Shown here: positions 22,917-31,595 of the stretch, piece by piece
Numbering within the stretch: the first letter of the stretch is position 1
How the letters are laid out: each line of letters starts with the position of its first letter
DNA from: an uncultured Bacilli bacterium
GTDB taxonomy: Bacteria; Bacillota_I; Bacilli_A; RF39; UBA660
Length of the DNA stretch: 54,664 bases
Direction of reading: 5' to 3'
NCBI GenBank assembly: GCA_910586635.1
Contig: CAJUJA010000001.1
Span: 1 to 54,664 of the forward strand
Translations under genes and position numbers: made by a program
The notes under the pieces: model-generated
What the model was told of the DNA's origin: nothing
What the model saw: only the letters and a program-made list of their open reading frames with translations
The model's database searches: none

Positions 22917-25220
22917 ATGTTTTCAAAATTCAGTGAGGAATCCCAAAAAATATTATTAAATGCAAAGAGGGAAATGTCATCTTTAAAACATCCTTATGTT
23001 GGTAGTGAGCATTTACTTTTAGCAATTTTATCTAATAGTGATATCGAAGTTACTAAAAAATTAAAGGATTATAATATAAATTATCATAGTTTTAAAGATG
23101 AGGTGATAAATGTCATTGGGAAGGGAACTCTTGCAAATCAATGGTTTTTATATACGCCCCTATTAAAAAGGATTATTGAAGGAGCTACAATGGAGTGTAA
23201 GGAAAATAAGGATAAGGAAGTTACTCCTACTCATTTATTTTTGGCTCTTTTGGAAGAAGGTGACGGAGTTGCTATTCGAATATTAATGGGAATGAATATT
23301 GATATTGATACTTTATATGATGAATTTTCGAATAGCTTAATTGCAAAAAAAAGTAAGAGTAAAAGAAAATTAATGATAGAAGAATACTCTGTGGATTTAA
23401 ATAAAAGATGCTTAAATCATGAATTAGATCCAGTAGTAGGTAGGGAGTCAGAAATTGAGCATATTATTGAAATTCTTTCGCGTAGAACAAAAAATAATCC
23501 TTTATTAATAGGAGAGGCAGGTGTAGGAAAAACTGCTATTGTGGAAGAGTTAACTAACCGAATTGTATCTGATATGGTTCCCAATAATTTAAAGAATAAA
23601 AGAATTTTGTCAGTGGCCATGTCCTCTTTAGTAGCAGGGACTAAATATAGAGGAGAGTTTGAGGAACGAATTAATAAACTGTTAAAGGAAGTAGAAGAAA
23701 ATGATGATATTATATTATTTATTGATGAAATTCATACTCTAGTAGGGGCTGGGGGAGCAGAGGGTGCAATTGATGCTTCGAATATTTTAAAGCCTGCCTT
23801 GGCGAGAGGTAAAATTAAAGTAATTGGTGCAACGACAATAGAAGAATATTCAAAATATTTGGAAAAGGATAAGGCCCTAGATAGGCGTTTTCAAAAAATT
23901 TATATATCAGAGCCTAATACAGAAAAGGCTAAGGATATTCTCTTAAAATTAAAGCCACTATATGAATCTTTTCATAATACTTTAATTAGTGATGAAATCG
24001 TTGATTATATTATTGATGTATCAGATAAATATATTTATAATAGAAAATTTCCTGATAAGGCAATTGACATTTTAGATGAAGTTTGTGCTAGAACGGTTTT
24101 ACTAAAGGACAATAATGAAGAAAAAATTGATAGGTTAAAACAACAATTAAAACTTACCATAAAAAATAAAAAGGAGTCTATTGTAAAAGAGGATTTTGAT
24201 CAGGCAACAGAATTTAAAAATGAACAAAATAAACTAGAGACTAAGATTAACCATCTTTATTTGAAAAGTAATCAAAATAATAGTCCAAAACTTATTACTA
24301 AGAAGATGGTTATGGATGTGGTTACCGCAAAGACGACTATTCCTATTTTTGAGGATGAAAATACAAATAAAAGAATTATTAATTTAGAGTCTCATTTAAA
24401 GAAAAAAGTAAAAGGACAGAATGAAGCGATAGAAACTCTTTGTAATTTTGCTAAGAAAAAGCAATTGGGATTTATGGATAATAAGGTGCATTCTTTCCTT
24501 TTTGTTGGAAAAACAGGAATTGGGAAAACACTTTTGGTCAAGGAATATGCCAAAGAACTTTATAATAAAAATAATCTTATTAGAGTCGATATGAGTGAGT
24601 ATAAAGAGTCACATTCGGTTAGTAAGATTATTGGATCTCCTCCAGGTTATGTGGGATATGAAGATCAAAATTATTTATTAGAGAAAGTGAGAAATAATCC
24701 TTATAGTGTGATTTTACTAGATGAAATTGAAAAGGCTAGTACAGATGTTATAAAATTGTTTTTACAAATTTTAGATGAGGGTAAAATCAAAGATTCTAAA
24801 GGTGTGGATGTTTATTTTCATAATACTACTATTTTTATGACATCAAATTTAGGATGTAGTGGAGCTACTATTGGCTTTAGTGAGAAACGAGAAAATATGA
24901 TTATGAATACGTTAAATGAATATTTTGGAGTAGAGTTTGTTAATAGAATAGATGATATTCTTGTATTTAGAAGTTTAGAAGAGGATGTAGTAAAAGAAAT
25001 AATAAGAAAAAAAAAAAAAAAATTAAAAAATTATTATCAGGAAAAAGATATTAAATTGATTTTTAATCATCAACTGGTTAATAAAATTGTGAAAGAGTCT
25101 AAGTATGAGATATATGGGGCTAGAAGAATTGAGAAAGTAATCGATCGTAATATTAATAATTATATTATTAATGAGGTGTTGAACGGAAACAAAAATGTTA
25201 TTCTTAAAGAGGCTTTGTAG
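22917..25220 (+). CDS. clpC: Clp ATPase ClpC
   Basis: 767 residues, somewhat shorter than B. subtilis ClpC (810). Order: Clp N-domain repeats (1-145, HPYVGSEHLLLAIL), AAA1 with GEAGVGKTA and LFIDEIHTLVGAGGAEGAID, a UVR-type middle helix (KEDFDQATEFKNEQNKLE), and AAA2 with GKTGIGKTLL, VILLDEIEKA and a C-terminal sensor region. It unfolds substrates for ClpP and in Bacillus also acts with MecA/McsB. AGGAGGAGG precedes the ATG. A promoter TTGCAA-18-TAAAAT lies upstream. The usual ctsR-mcsA-mcsB genes are absent. A 16-base A run (25007-25022) encodes a Lys stretch near residues 698-702. Confidence 0.94.
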   Translation: MFSKFSEESQKILLNAKREMSSLKHPYVGSEHLLLAILSNSDIEVTKKLKDYNINYHSFKDEVINVIGKGTLANQWFLYTPLLKRIIEGATMECKENKDKEVTPTHLFLALLEEGDGVAIRILMGMNIDIDTLYDEFSNSLIAKKSKSKRKLMIEEYSVDLNKRCLNHELDPVVGRESEIEHIIEILSRRTKNNPLLIGEAGVGKTAIVEELTNRIVSDMVPNNLKNKRILSVAMSSLVAGTKYRGEFEERINKLLKEVEENDDIILFIDEIHTLVGAGGAEGAIDASNILKPALARGKIKVIGATTIEEYSKYLEKDKALDRRFQKIYISEPNTEKAKDILLKLKPLYESFHNTLISDEIVDYIIDVSDKYIYNRKFPDKAIDILDEVCARTVLLKDNNEEKIDRLKQQLKLTIKNKKESIVKEDFDQATEFKNEQNKLETKINHLYLKSNQNNSPKLITKKMVMDVVTAKTTIPIFEDENTNKRIINLESHLKKKVKGQNEAIETLCNFAKKKQLGFMDNKVHSFLFVGKTGIGKTLLVKEYAKELYNKNNLIRVDMSEYKESHSVSKIIGSPPGYVGYEDQNYLLEKVRNNPYSVILLDEIEKASTDVIKLFLQILDEGKIKDSKGVDVYFHNTTIFMTSNLGCSGATIGFSEKRENMIMNTLNEYFGVEFVNRIDDILVFRSLEEDVVKEIIRKKKKKLKNYYQEKDIKLIFNHQLVNKIVKESKYEIYGARRIEKVIDRNINNYIINEVLNGNKNVILKEAL
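25007..25022 (+). repeat. 16-base poly-A tract inside clpC
   Basis: An uninterrupted run of 16 A within the AAA2 C-terminal subdomain coding region, in frame as five AAA codons after AGA. It is prone to slippage during replication or transcription. Confidence 0.9.
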
Positions 25221-25234
25221 TCTCTTTTTATTTT
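25206..25234 (+). terminator. clpC terminator
   Basis: AAAGAG and CTCTTT flank a 10-base loop that includes the stop codon, followed by a T-rich stretch. Confidence 0.65.
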
Positions 25235-25269
25235 TCTTTTAATATGATATAGTAAATGCAGGTGATAAT

Positions 25270-26667
25270 ATGCGAATTTATAATACTTTAACAAGACAAG
25301 TAGAGGAATTTATTCCCAATAATCCAGGTGAGGTTAAGATGTATACCTGTGGACCTACGGTGTATCATTTTGCTCACATTGGTAATTTAAGGGCCTATAT
25401 ATTTGAAGATATTCTAGAAAAAACTTTGAATTATTTAGGTTATAAAGTAAAAAGATGTATGAATATTACAGATGTAGGGCATCTTACTAGTGATTCTGAT
25501 TCTGGCGAGGATAAGATGTTAAAGGGAGCAAAAAGGGAACATAAATCAGTGATGGATATTGCAGAATTTTATACTGCACAATTTCAGAAGGATATTAAAT
25601 GTTTAAATATAGCATGCCCAGAAATTGTATCTAAGGCAACAGATAATATAGAGGAATATATTGAAATTATTAAAGTTTTATTAGAAAAAGGATACGCTTA
25701 CTGGAGTGGTGGTAATGTATACTTTGATACCTCAAAGCTAGATGATTATTACAAACTTACGAATCACAAGATAGATGAAATGGTAGTAGGTGTTAGAGAG
25801 GGTGTAGAAGAAGATAGAGATAAGAAAAATCAAGCAGATTTTGTTTTATGGTTCACGAAGTCTAAATTTGATGAACAGGAATTAAAGTGGGATTCTCCCT
25901 GGGGAGTGGGATATCCTGGATGGCATATAGAATGTTCTGGGATATGTATGAAATATTTAGGAGAATATTTAGATATTCATTGTGGTGGAATAGATAATAT
26001 TTTCCCACACCATACTAATGAAATTGCTCAAAGTGAGGCTTATCTTTCCCATAAGTGGTGTAACTACTGGGTGCATGGGGAACATTTATACGATACTACA
26101 GGAAAGATGAGCAAATCAAAGGGAGAATTTTTAACTATAGGGTTATTAAAGGATAAAGGATATAATCCTCTTTCCTACCGTTTTATGTGTTTAAATACCT
26201 CTTATCGTAAGGTGTTGGTGTTTTCTTATGAAGCCTTAGATCAAGCAGAAAATGCTTATATGAAATTGAAAAATAAAATTTCATCTATAGATAATGGTGG
26301 TGAATTTGATCAAGTACAGTTTGATTATTATAATAATAAATTTATGGAGAATATTGGAGATGATTTAAATACTGCTAATGCGATTATGCTAATTTATGAT
26401 GTAATAAAAAGCGATTTAACTGGTACGACTAAAATTAAATTAATAGAGTCTTTTGATAAGGTTTTGTCATTGGATTTATTAAAAAAGGATACGAATCAAA
26501 TAGATTTAAATCAAGAAATACTAGAACAAATAGAAAAAAGAAACAAAGCTAAAAAGGATAAGAACTACCAATTAGCGGATTCTATTAGAAATGAACTTTT
26601 AGAACAGGGGATTAAACTAATCGATGGTAGAGAAGGTATTACCTATGAGATTGTTGATAAGATGTAA
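25270..26667 (+). CDS. cysS: Cysteinyl-tRNA synthetase
   Basis: 465 residues, standard length. Class I synthetase charging tRNA-Cys. YTCGPTVYHFAHIGNLRAY carries the first zinc Cys and the HIGN form of HIGH. GWHIECSGICMKY and HCGGIDNIFPHHTNEIAQSE hold the other zinc ligands. KMSKSKGEF is the ATP-binding loop. The C-terminal helical region binds the anticodon stem. An extended -10 (TGATATAGT) near 25245 is the probable promoter, with GGTGAT before the ATG. The cysE gene usually found upstream in Bacillus is absent. Confidence 0.97.
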   Translation: MRIYNTLTRQVEEFIPNNPGEVKMYTCGPTVYHFAHIGNLRAYIFEDILEKTLNYLGYKVKRCMNITDVGHLTSDSDSGEDKMLKGAKREHKSVMDIAEFYTAQFQKDIKCLNIACPEIVSKATDNIEEYIEIIKVLLEKGYAYWSGGNVYFDTSKLDDYYKLTNHKIDEMVVGVREGVEEDRDKKNQADFVLWFTKSKFDEQELKWDSPWGVGYPGWHIECSGICMKYLGEYLDIHCGGIDNIFPHHTNEIAQSEAYLSHKWCNYWVHGEHLYDTTGKMSKSKGEFLTIGLLKDKGYNPLSYRFMCLNTSYRKVLVFSYEALDQAENAYMKLKNKISSIDNGGEFDQVQFDYYNNKFMENIGDDLNTANAIMLIYDVIKSDLTGTTKIKLIESFDKVLSLDLLKKDTNQIDLNQEILEQIEKRNKAKKDKNYQLADSIRNELLEQGIKLIDGREGITYEIVDKM

Positions 26668-26693
26668 AGTAAAATGAATTCTTTCATCTTTTT
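26659..26693 (+). terminator. cysS terminator
   Basis: AAGATG and CATCTT form the base of a hairpin overlapping the stop codon, followed by TTTAAT. An inner AAAG/CTTT pairing adds stability. Confidence 0.55.
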
Positions 26694-26733
26694 AATAGTT
26701 ATGGTATACTAAAGGTAGTCAATAGGAGGTATT

Positions 26734-27402
26734 ATGGATAAAAAATATCAAATAGTAAGAAAAGCAGAAAGTGGGGAAATATATAACAGACAAATTGCAG
26801 CAGTGGCAACGGTTACTTTAGTTACCGTTGGTTTTGTCAGTCTTTGTGCAATTTTTTCAAAAGGGAATAGTCAAAATTATAGGTATAACATCAATAATTC
26901 TTTACCTTATGCAGAACAATTAGAGAATATGTTAGATATTAATTTAGATTCGGATTTAGAAGAAAGTGTTAATAAATTACAGAACATTAGCATTTTAATT
27001 GATGAGTATCAAAATAATGAGGGATTTCTTGTGAGAAGTCATGCTTGTGAAAGTTTAGCCCAAAACTATTCTGAGATTGAGAAGACATCTTTGGAGGTAT
27101 TAAAAAAAGTAATAGCTGGCGAACATGGAGGTGTTGCTTCTGAGTATCAAATTGGATATGAAAAGTCGGATAATAGTTGGATTGCTTCTAATTACGCAGT
27201 AGGGACTATTACTTTAACAGGAGAGGAGCGATCTTTAGCAGAGGCAATTGGTCAATTTCAAAATTATCAATCTGTTGATTTTGAAAACTTAGACATAAGG
27301 GGTATTTCTCAATATGTTCAGGCATGTAGTCAAGTTCTTGACAATTCTATTTTCTTAGTGACTAGTAAATCAGAAAAATTTCAATATGCAAAAAAGCCTT
27401 AG
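26734..27402 (+). CDS. Single-pass membrane protein of unknown function
   Basis: 222 residues. A short charged cytoplasmic N-terminus is followed by one membrane segment (about 21-41, AAVATVTLVTVGFVSLCAIF) and an extracytoplasmic, helix-rich body with two cysteines (SHACES and QACSQ). I do not recognise a family. GGAGG precedes the ATG, and a TATACT-like -10 lies about 20 bases upstream of that site. Its stop lies inside a terminator hairpin. It is inserted between cysS and mrnC, which are adjacent in B. subtilis. Confidence 0.7.
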   Translation: MDKKYQIVRKAESGEIYNRQIAAVATVTLVTVGFVSLCAIFSKGNSQNYRYNINNSLPYAEQLENMLDINLDSDLEESVNKLQNISILIDEYQNNEGFLVRSHACESLAQNYSEIEKTSLEVLKKVIAGEHGGVASEYQIGYEKSDNSWIASNYAVGTITLTGEERSLAEAIGQFQNYQSVDFENLDIRGISQYVQACSQVLDNSIFLVTSKSEKFQYAKKP

Positions 27403-27415
27403 GGCTTTTTATTAT
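27391..27415 (+). terminator. Terminator overlapping the end of the membrane-protein gene
   Basis: AAAAAGCC and GGCTTTTT pair across TTAG, which includes the stop codon. Confidence 0.75.
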
Positions 27416-27436
27416 CATAAAATTTTAGGAGGATTT

Positions 27437-27817
27437 ATGGATATAAGAGAAGTTAATGTACTTGTTTTAGCGTATTTAGGAGATACAATATATGAAGATT
27501 ATATTAGGCGTTATCTTATTGATAAAGGATTAAATCATGTGAATACTCTTCAAAAAGAATCAATTCAATATGTAAGTGCTAAAGGACAAGCTGAATTTTT
27601 AAAAAAAATGTTAAATCAAAACTATTTTACAGAAGAGGAAATAGATATTATTAAAAGAGCACGTAACTATAAAACAAATTCACACCCTAAAAACTGTGAT
27701 ATTATTACTTATAAATTAGCAACGGGTTTAGAGGCATTAATTGGATATTTAAGTTTAAGTAATAAAAGGGAGCGAATAGATCAAATTATGAGTTATATTT
27801 TGGGAGGTGTGTCATGA
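27437..27817 (+). CDS. mrnC: Mini-ribonuclease 3 (23S rRNA maturation)
   Basis: 126 residues. The ATG at 27437 follows AGGAGG; upstream in-frame codons would run through the terminator hairpin. It is a stand-alone RNase III catalytic domain without the dsRNA-binding domain. The signature is VLAYLGDTIYEDYIRRYL with the catalytic Asp, and a C-terminal GLEALIGYLSL with the second acidic residue. It matures the ends of 23S rRNA in Bacillus. Its stop overlaps the rlmB start by four bases, and the gene order cysS-mrnC-rlmB is conserved. Confidence 0.95.
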   Translation: MDIREVNVLVLAYLGDTIYEDYIRRYLIDKGLNHVNTLQKESIQYVSAKGQAEFLKKMLNQNYFTEEEIDIIKRARNYKTNSHPKNCDIITYKLATGLEALIGYLSLSNKRERIDQIMSYILGGVS

Positions 27818-28509
27818 TTGTATATGGAAAAAATGTAGCTTTAGAATTACTTCAAAGAAATACTAAGATAAAAAAAGTGTTTTTACAGGATAATTTTTGT
27901 GATGAAAAAATTATTTCTCTTATTGAAAAATTAAAAATACCTGTTTCAGTTTGCTCAAAAAGAAAAATGGACGATTTGTCAGGGGGAGTACATCAAGGTA
28001 TAATACTAGACATTCGGGACTACCAATACAAAGATTTAGATTCCCTACTTTTAAAGAATCCTGATTTTATTGTGATATTAGATCATTTAGAAGATCCTCA
28101 TAACTTAGGGGCTATTATTAGAACCTGTGAAGCAGCAGGTGTTAACATGATAATAATTCCTAAGGATAGGCAAGCTCAGGTAAATGCTACTGTCATGAAA
28201 ACTAGTGCTGGAGCCATTTCAAATATGAATATTGTTAGAGTTCCTAATTTAGTTAGTATCATTTCTAAATTAAAAAAGGAGGGATTTTGGATTGTAGGAA
28301 CTGATATGCAGGGCAGTCGTTATGATGAAATAGATTATAATTGTAAAGTTGCTTTAATCATTGGAAATGAGGGGAAAGGAATGAGTGATTTGGTATCTAA
28401 ATCCTGTGATTTTATTGCAACAATTCCCATGGTAGGGAAAATTAATAGTTTAAATGCATCTGTTTCCGCAGGAATCTTAATTTATGAGGTGGTTCGAAAT
28501 AGAAGGTAG
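27814..28509 (+). CDS. rlmB: 23S rRNA 2'-O-methyltransferase RlmB (SpoU/TrmH family)
   Basis: 231 residues. An N-terminal substrate-binding domain (about 1-70) precedes the knotted SpoU methyltransferase domain: motif 1 LDHLEDPHNLGAIIRTCEAA, motif 2 ALIIGNEGKGMSDL and motif 3 IPMVGKINSLNASVSAGI. It methylates a ribose in domain V of 23S rRNA. The start overlaps the mrnC stop (ATGA). It is followed eight bases later by the sigH-like gene; the yacP gene that separates them in Bacillus is missing. Confidence 0.93.
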   Translation: MIVYGKNVALELLQRNTKIKKVFLQDNFCDEKIISLIEKLKIPVSVCSKRKMDDLSGGVHQGIILDIRDYQYKDLDSLLLKNPDFIVILDHLEDPHNLGAIIRTCEAAGVNMIIIPKDRQAQVNATVMKTSAGAISNMNIVRVPNLVSIISKLKKEGFWIVGTDMQGSRYDEIDYNCKVALIIGNEGKGMSDLVSKSCDFIATIPMVGKINSLNASVSAGILIYEVVRNRR

Positions 28510-28517
28510 GTAATATT

Positions 28518-29129
28518 TTGAATTATAAAAATGTCAATGACTATGAAACATTATACTTGATAGGTGAGAATGATGAAGATTCTATGAATCAGTTGTTTAA
28601 AAAATATAGACCAGTTATTATTTCGATTGCTAAGAAATATTATTCTAAGATGAATTATCATTGTGGAGAATTAGAGGATTTTATTCAAGAAGGATATATA
28701 GGTTTGGATCGGGCTATTAAATCTTTTGGCGAATATAGAAATGTACTTTTTTATACATTTTCTGTTATATGCATAGAAAGACAAATAAAGAGTTACTGTA
28801 GAAGTTTTCTATCCTTAAAGAATGAGCATATAAATAACGCATTATCCATGGATCTTGAATTAGAGGAAAATTTTAGATTATTGGACTCTTTCCGTGAAGA
28901 TTCTGTTAGTGCAAATCCGGATTTATATATAGAGGAAACAACTGTTTTAAATGATTTAATTCGCTTTAAAAATAGTTTGTCTTGGAAACAAGGGTTAATA
29001 TTTGAGCTTCGATATAATGGTTTTAAATATAAAGAAATTTCAAGATTATTAGATATTCCCATTAGTACAGTAGATAATTGTCTACACATTTGTAGAAAAA
29101 AGTTGTCTAATAAGTTTACATTTTCTTAG
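28518..29129 (+). CDS. sigH: SigH-like RNA polymerase sigma factor
   Basis: 203 residues. The TTG at 28518 is the best start; GGTAATATT is a weak site. Region 2 spans about 25-95 (QLFKKYRPVIISIAKKYY, then DFIQEGYIGLDRAIKSF). Region 4 spans about 140-200, with FELRYNGFKYKEISRLL forming the helix-turn-helix. Order rlmB-sigH-secE matches B. subtilis, where SigH starts sporulation and competence genes. Region 2.4 is divergent (FYTFSVICIERQIKSYCRS), so promoter specificity may have drifted. Confidence 0.82.
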   Translation: MNYKNVNDYETLYLIGENDEDSMNQLFKKYRPVIISIAKKYYSKMNYHCGELEDFIQEGYIGLDRAIKSFGEYRNVLFYTFSVICIERQIKSYCRSFLSLKNEHINNALSMDLELEENFRLLDSFREDSVSANPDLYIEETTVLNDLIRFKNSLSWKQGLIFELRYNGFKYKEISRLLDIPISTVDNCLHICRKKLSNKFTFS

Positions 29130-29186
29130 ATTTTCTATTTGTGTTTTTATTTTCTTTGTTATACAATAAAAATAGGTGAATAGGGT

Positions 29187-29870
29187 ATGGGCTTGAATTT
29201 AAAAGAATGGTTAGAAACCAATCATGAAATAGAAAGTAGACAAAAATTGTTTTATAATATGTCTCGTACTATGAATTATATTCATGATAGGGATTATTAT
29301 ATTAAAAGTTTTAATTTAAAAGAAATTGAGATTTTGAATCCAGAAAAACTAAGTCCTATTCGATATGATACCGTAGTAAGAATGCCTAAGGAATATAAAG
29401 AACAGATTATAAGAGAAGATATTTATAACTTGGCCTTTATTCAAATAAGTGCATTTGCTAATATTAAAATTGAGAACTTAAAACCTATTTATTTAAAGGA
29501 AAATTTTTCTGAATTTCAAAAATATCTTCCTCAGATGGATGTTCCTTATTTACAAGGAATTATCGAAAGAGGGGCAGGAATCTATTACTATGAGTATATC
29601 GATAAAAGAAATAAACAGGAATTAGAAAGGTTGCAAAGAGAAACAGATTCTGAGATTAATAATTCTTCAAGATCTATTTCTAACTCTTTAGGAATACAAA
29701 GGACCAAAACTACGGCAGTAGGAAAATCTATGGTTGATTCTGATACTAAAAAATTATATGGAGATTTAGTAGATACAAAACAAGCTGCTTTTGTTAGTTT
29801 TTTAATTTTTCCAGTATCCTTGATTTTATTAGGGATTATTTTAGTTATGGTTGTTTTCTTCTATATTTAA
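29187..29870 (+). CDS. Tail-anchored protein with a possible degenerate kinase-like domain
   Basis: 227 residues. Residues about 10-150 contain RTMNYIHDRDYYIKSFNLKE, which resembles the segment before a kinase catalytic loop but lacks the Asp/Asn pair, so any kinase fold here would be catalytically dead. Residues 147-190 are charged and Ser-rich. One membrane segment at about 203-225 is right at the C-terminus, making it tail-anchored with a cytoplasmic N-domain. This is reminiscent of the cytoplasmic pseudokinase half of EssB from type VII systems, and an EssC locus lies 4 kb downstream. The similarity is only by eye. Confidence 0.5.
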   Translation: MGLNLKEWLETNHEIESRQKLFYNMSRTMNYIHDRDYYIKSFNLKEIEILNPEKLSPIRYDTVVRMPKEYKEQIIREDIYNLAFIQISAFANIKIENLKPIYLKENFSEFQKYLPQMDVPYLQGIIERGAGIYYYEYIDKRNKQELERLQRETDSEINNSSRSISNSLGIQRTKTTAVGKSMVDSDTKKLYGDLVDTKQAAFVSFLIFPVSLILLGIILVMVVFFYI

Positions 29871-29981
29871 ATTAAATGTGTTAATACTAATTTAAGTTCA
29901 TCGTATAAAATTTGACGTAAAATAATTATAAATGATAGAAAGTGACATTTCTATAAAGTATTAATAAGCAATTTTAATTGG

Positions 29982-30010
29982 TTGACATTTCTATTTGTTT
30001 GTGCTATTTT
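29982..30010 (+). promoter_or_regulatory. Promoter of secE-nusG
   Basis: TTGACA at 29982-29987 and TATTTT at 30005-30010, 17 bases apart. An 11-base direct repeat (GACATTTCTAT) occurs at about 29944 and again over the -35 at 29984, which could be a regulator site. A short ACAC/GTGT hairpin followed by T lies in the leader near 30020. Confidence 0.7.
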
Positions 30011-30070
30011 AGTTATAGACACGTAGAGGTGTTTTTATTTTGTACAAAATATTAGGAAATAGGTGATAAA

Positions 30071-30376
30071 ATGGCTGAAATTGTAAAGGCGAAGAAAAGA
30101 AAAAAAATAGTAAAAATAGAAGAAGAAAAAGCCCCAAAAAAAGAATCTAAAATTGAAAAAAAGTCAGAGATAAAAGGGGAAGAAAAGAAAAATTTATGGG
30201 AGAAGTTCATGACCTTTTGTCATGGTGTTGGAAGTGAATTTAAAAAGGTAAGATGGACTTCTAAGAAGGATATGATTAAATATTCTATAGCAACTATTGT
30301 ATTTATTGTTTTCTGCTCTTTATTTTTTTATGGAATTGATACAATATTTGCGTTAATACAATCGTTATTTAGTTAG
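30071..30376 (+). CDS. secE: Preprotein translocase subunit SecE
   Basis: 101 residues. The conserved SecE core (about 45-101) has FKKVRWTSKKDMIKYS followed by one membrane segment. It is preceded by a 40-residue Lys/Glu-rich extension that B. subtilis SecE (59 residues) lacks. SecE clamps SecY in the membrane channel. It is 21 bases before nusG, the universal order. No rpmG gene is seen in front of it. Confidence 0.95.
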   Translation: MAEIVKAKKRKKIVKIEEEKAPKKESKIEKKSEIKGEEKKNLWEKFMTFCHGVGSEFKKVRWTSKKDMIKYSIATIVFIVFCSLFFYGIDTIFALIQSLFS

Positions 30377-30397
30377 GATGTAAAGGAGAGATTTGGA

Positions 30398-30931
30398 ATG
30401 GAAAAACAATGGTATGTTGTAAATACTTATTCGGGACATGAGAATAAGGTAAAAGAAAAATTAGAGATGAGAGCAGAGTCTATGGATATGGAAGATTGTA
30501 TCTTTAGGGTGATTGTTCCAGAAGAAAAGGTAGTCGAGGTAAAAGATGGAGTTACCAAGGAAAAAACTAAGAAAATGTTCCCTGGTTATATTTTAGTTGA
30601 AATGGTTATGACAGATGATGCCTGGTATGTAGTTCGTAACACCCCAGGTGTAACAGGCTTTATTGGATCTAGTGGAAAGGGTGCTAAACCAACCCCATTA
30701 CAACCTTATGAAGTGGATAAGGTTCTTAATAATATGGGTATTAGTAGAATTGATGTTGATAATGAATTAGAGGTAGGATTAAGTGTTAAAATTATCTCTG
30801 GACCATTTAATGGAATGTTTGGTAAGATCGAGTCTATTGATTTGCCAAATCAGAAAGTAAACTTAACAGTAGATTTATTTGGTCAAGAAACTTCTGTGGA
30901 AGTAGAAATTAATCAGATAGAAAAAGCATAA
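30398..30931 (+). CDS. nusG: Transcription elongation/antitermination factor NusG
   Basis: 177 residues, the standard size. The NGN domain starts QWYVVNTYSGHENKVKEKL and includes FPGYILVEM and VRNTPGVTGFIG. The C-terminal KOW domain has VKIISGPFNGMFGKIESID. It binds RNA polymerase and Rho or ribosomal S10. AAAGGAG precedes the ATG. Confidence 0.98.
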   Translation: MEKQWYVVNTYSGHENKVKEKLEMRAESMDMEDCIFRVIVPEEKVVEVKDGVTKEKTKKMFPGYILVEMVMTDDAWYVVRNTPGVTGFIGSSGKGAKPTPLQPYEVDKVLNNMGISRIDVDNELEVGLSVKIISGPFNGMFGKIESIDLPNQKVNLTVDLFGQETSVEVEINQIEKA

Positions 30932-30934
30932 AAC

Positions 30935-30963
30935 TTGCAAAAGATACAGATATATGGTATTAT
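30935..30963 (+). promoter_or_regulatory. Promoter of rplK-rplA
   Basis: TTGCAA at 30935-30940 and TATTAT at 30958-30963 with a 17-base spacer, directly after the nusG stop. Confidence 0.7.
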
Positions 30964-30989
30964 TTAGAGGCTATATTTAATAAATATAG

Positions 30990-31070
30990 ATTAGTGGGAG
31001 GCAAAACCTATTAAAGCGGTAATAGCTATTTGGACCACTCGCGAAAACAAAGATAAAGGAGGCGTTTTTC
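30990..31070 (+). promoter_or_regulatory. rplK leader, probable ribosomal protein autoregulatory element
   Basis: AGTGG at 30993-30997 pairs with CCACT at 31035-31039, enclosing a GGAGGCAAAACC stretch. This resembles the structured leader that precedes rplK in many Firmicutes and is thought to be a target of ribosomal protein feedback. The rplK GTG start follows after AGGAGG. Confidence 0.55.
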
Positions 31071-31514
31071 GTGGCAAAAGCAGCTGTCAAGAAAATAAAG
31101 TTACAAATCCCTGCGGGAAAAGCAACACCAGCTCCACCAGTAGGAACTGTTTTAGGACCAGCAGGAATTAATTTACAAGAGTTTTGTACTAAATATAACG
31201 ATGCTACTAGAGATAAGATGGGAGATATCTTACCAGTAGAGATTTCAATATATGAAGATAGAAGTTTTGATTTTATTATTAAAACTCCACCAACAAGTTT
31301 CTTGCTTAAGAAATATGCAAAGATCACTAAGGGTGCTGTTAAGGGATCTACTGAAGTAGTTGCTACTTTAACAAAAGATCAATTAAAAGAAATTGCAGAA
31401 ATCAAACTACCTGATCTTAATGCATATACTGTAGAAGAAGCAATGAAAATTGTTGCAGGTACGGCAAGAAATATGGGAATTGCAGTAGAAGGCTTAGAAG
31501 AGACTGTAGAATAG
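31071..31514 (+). CDS. rplK: 50S ribosomal protein L11
   Basis: 147 residues starting at GTG, with AAAGGAGG upstream. The N-domain has KLQIPAGKATPAPPVGTVLG, the thiostrepton-binding Pro-rich loop, and the C-domain has KTPPTSFLLKKYAKI and GTARNMGI. L11 forms the GTPase-associated centre with 23S rRNA. Confidence 0.98.
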   Translation: MAKAAVKKIKLQIPAGKATPAPPVGTVLGPAGINLQEFCTKYNDATRDKMGDILPVEISIYEDRSFDFIIKTPPTSFLLKKYAKITKGAVKGSTEVVATLTKDQLKEIAEIKLPDLNAYTVEEAMKIVAGTARNMGIAVEGLEETVE

Positions 31515-31531
31515 TTAAAATAGGGTTACCC

Positions 31532-31581
31532 TATGTGGAAGGAATGTCCGCTTACATGAATTCCGAGGATAATACCACATA
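31532..31581 (+). promoter_or_regulatory. Structured element before rplA (probable L1-binding site)
   Basis: TATGTGG at 31532-31538 pairs with CCACATA at 31575-31581. Inside, GGAAT at 31541-31545 pairs with ATTCC at 31560-31564. A closed stem with asymmetric internal loop just before the ribosome binding site is the usual form of an L1 translational operator. Confidence 0.6.
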
Positions 31582-31595
31582 AGGAGGATAAAGTA

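Noticed and set aside
29944..29995. 11-base direct repeat GACATTTCTAT as a mobile-element or CRISPR trace
   Set aside because: Only two copies 40 bases apart, one overlapping the secE -35. At most an operator, not an array or insertion scar.
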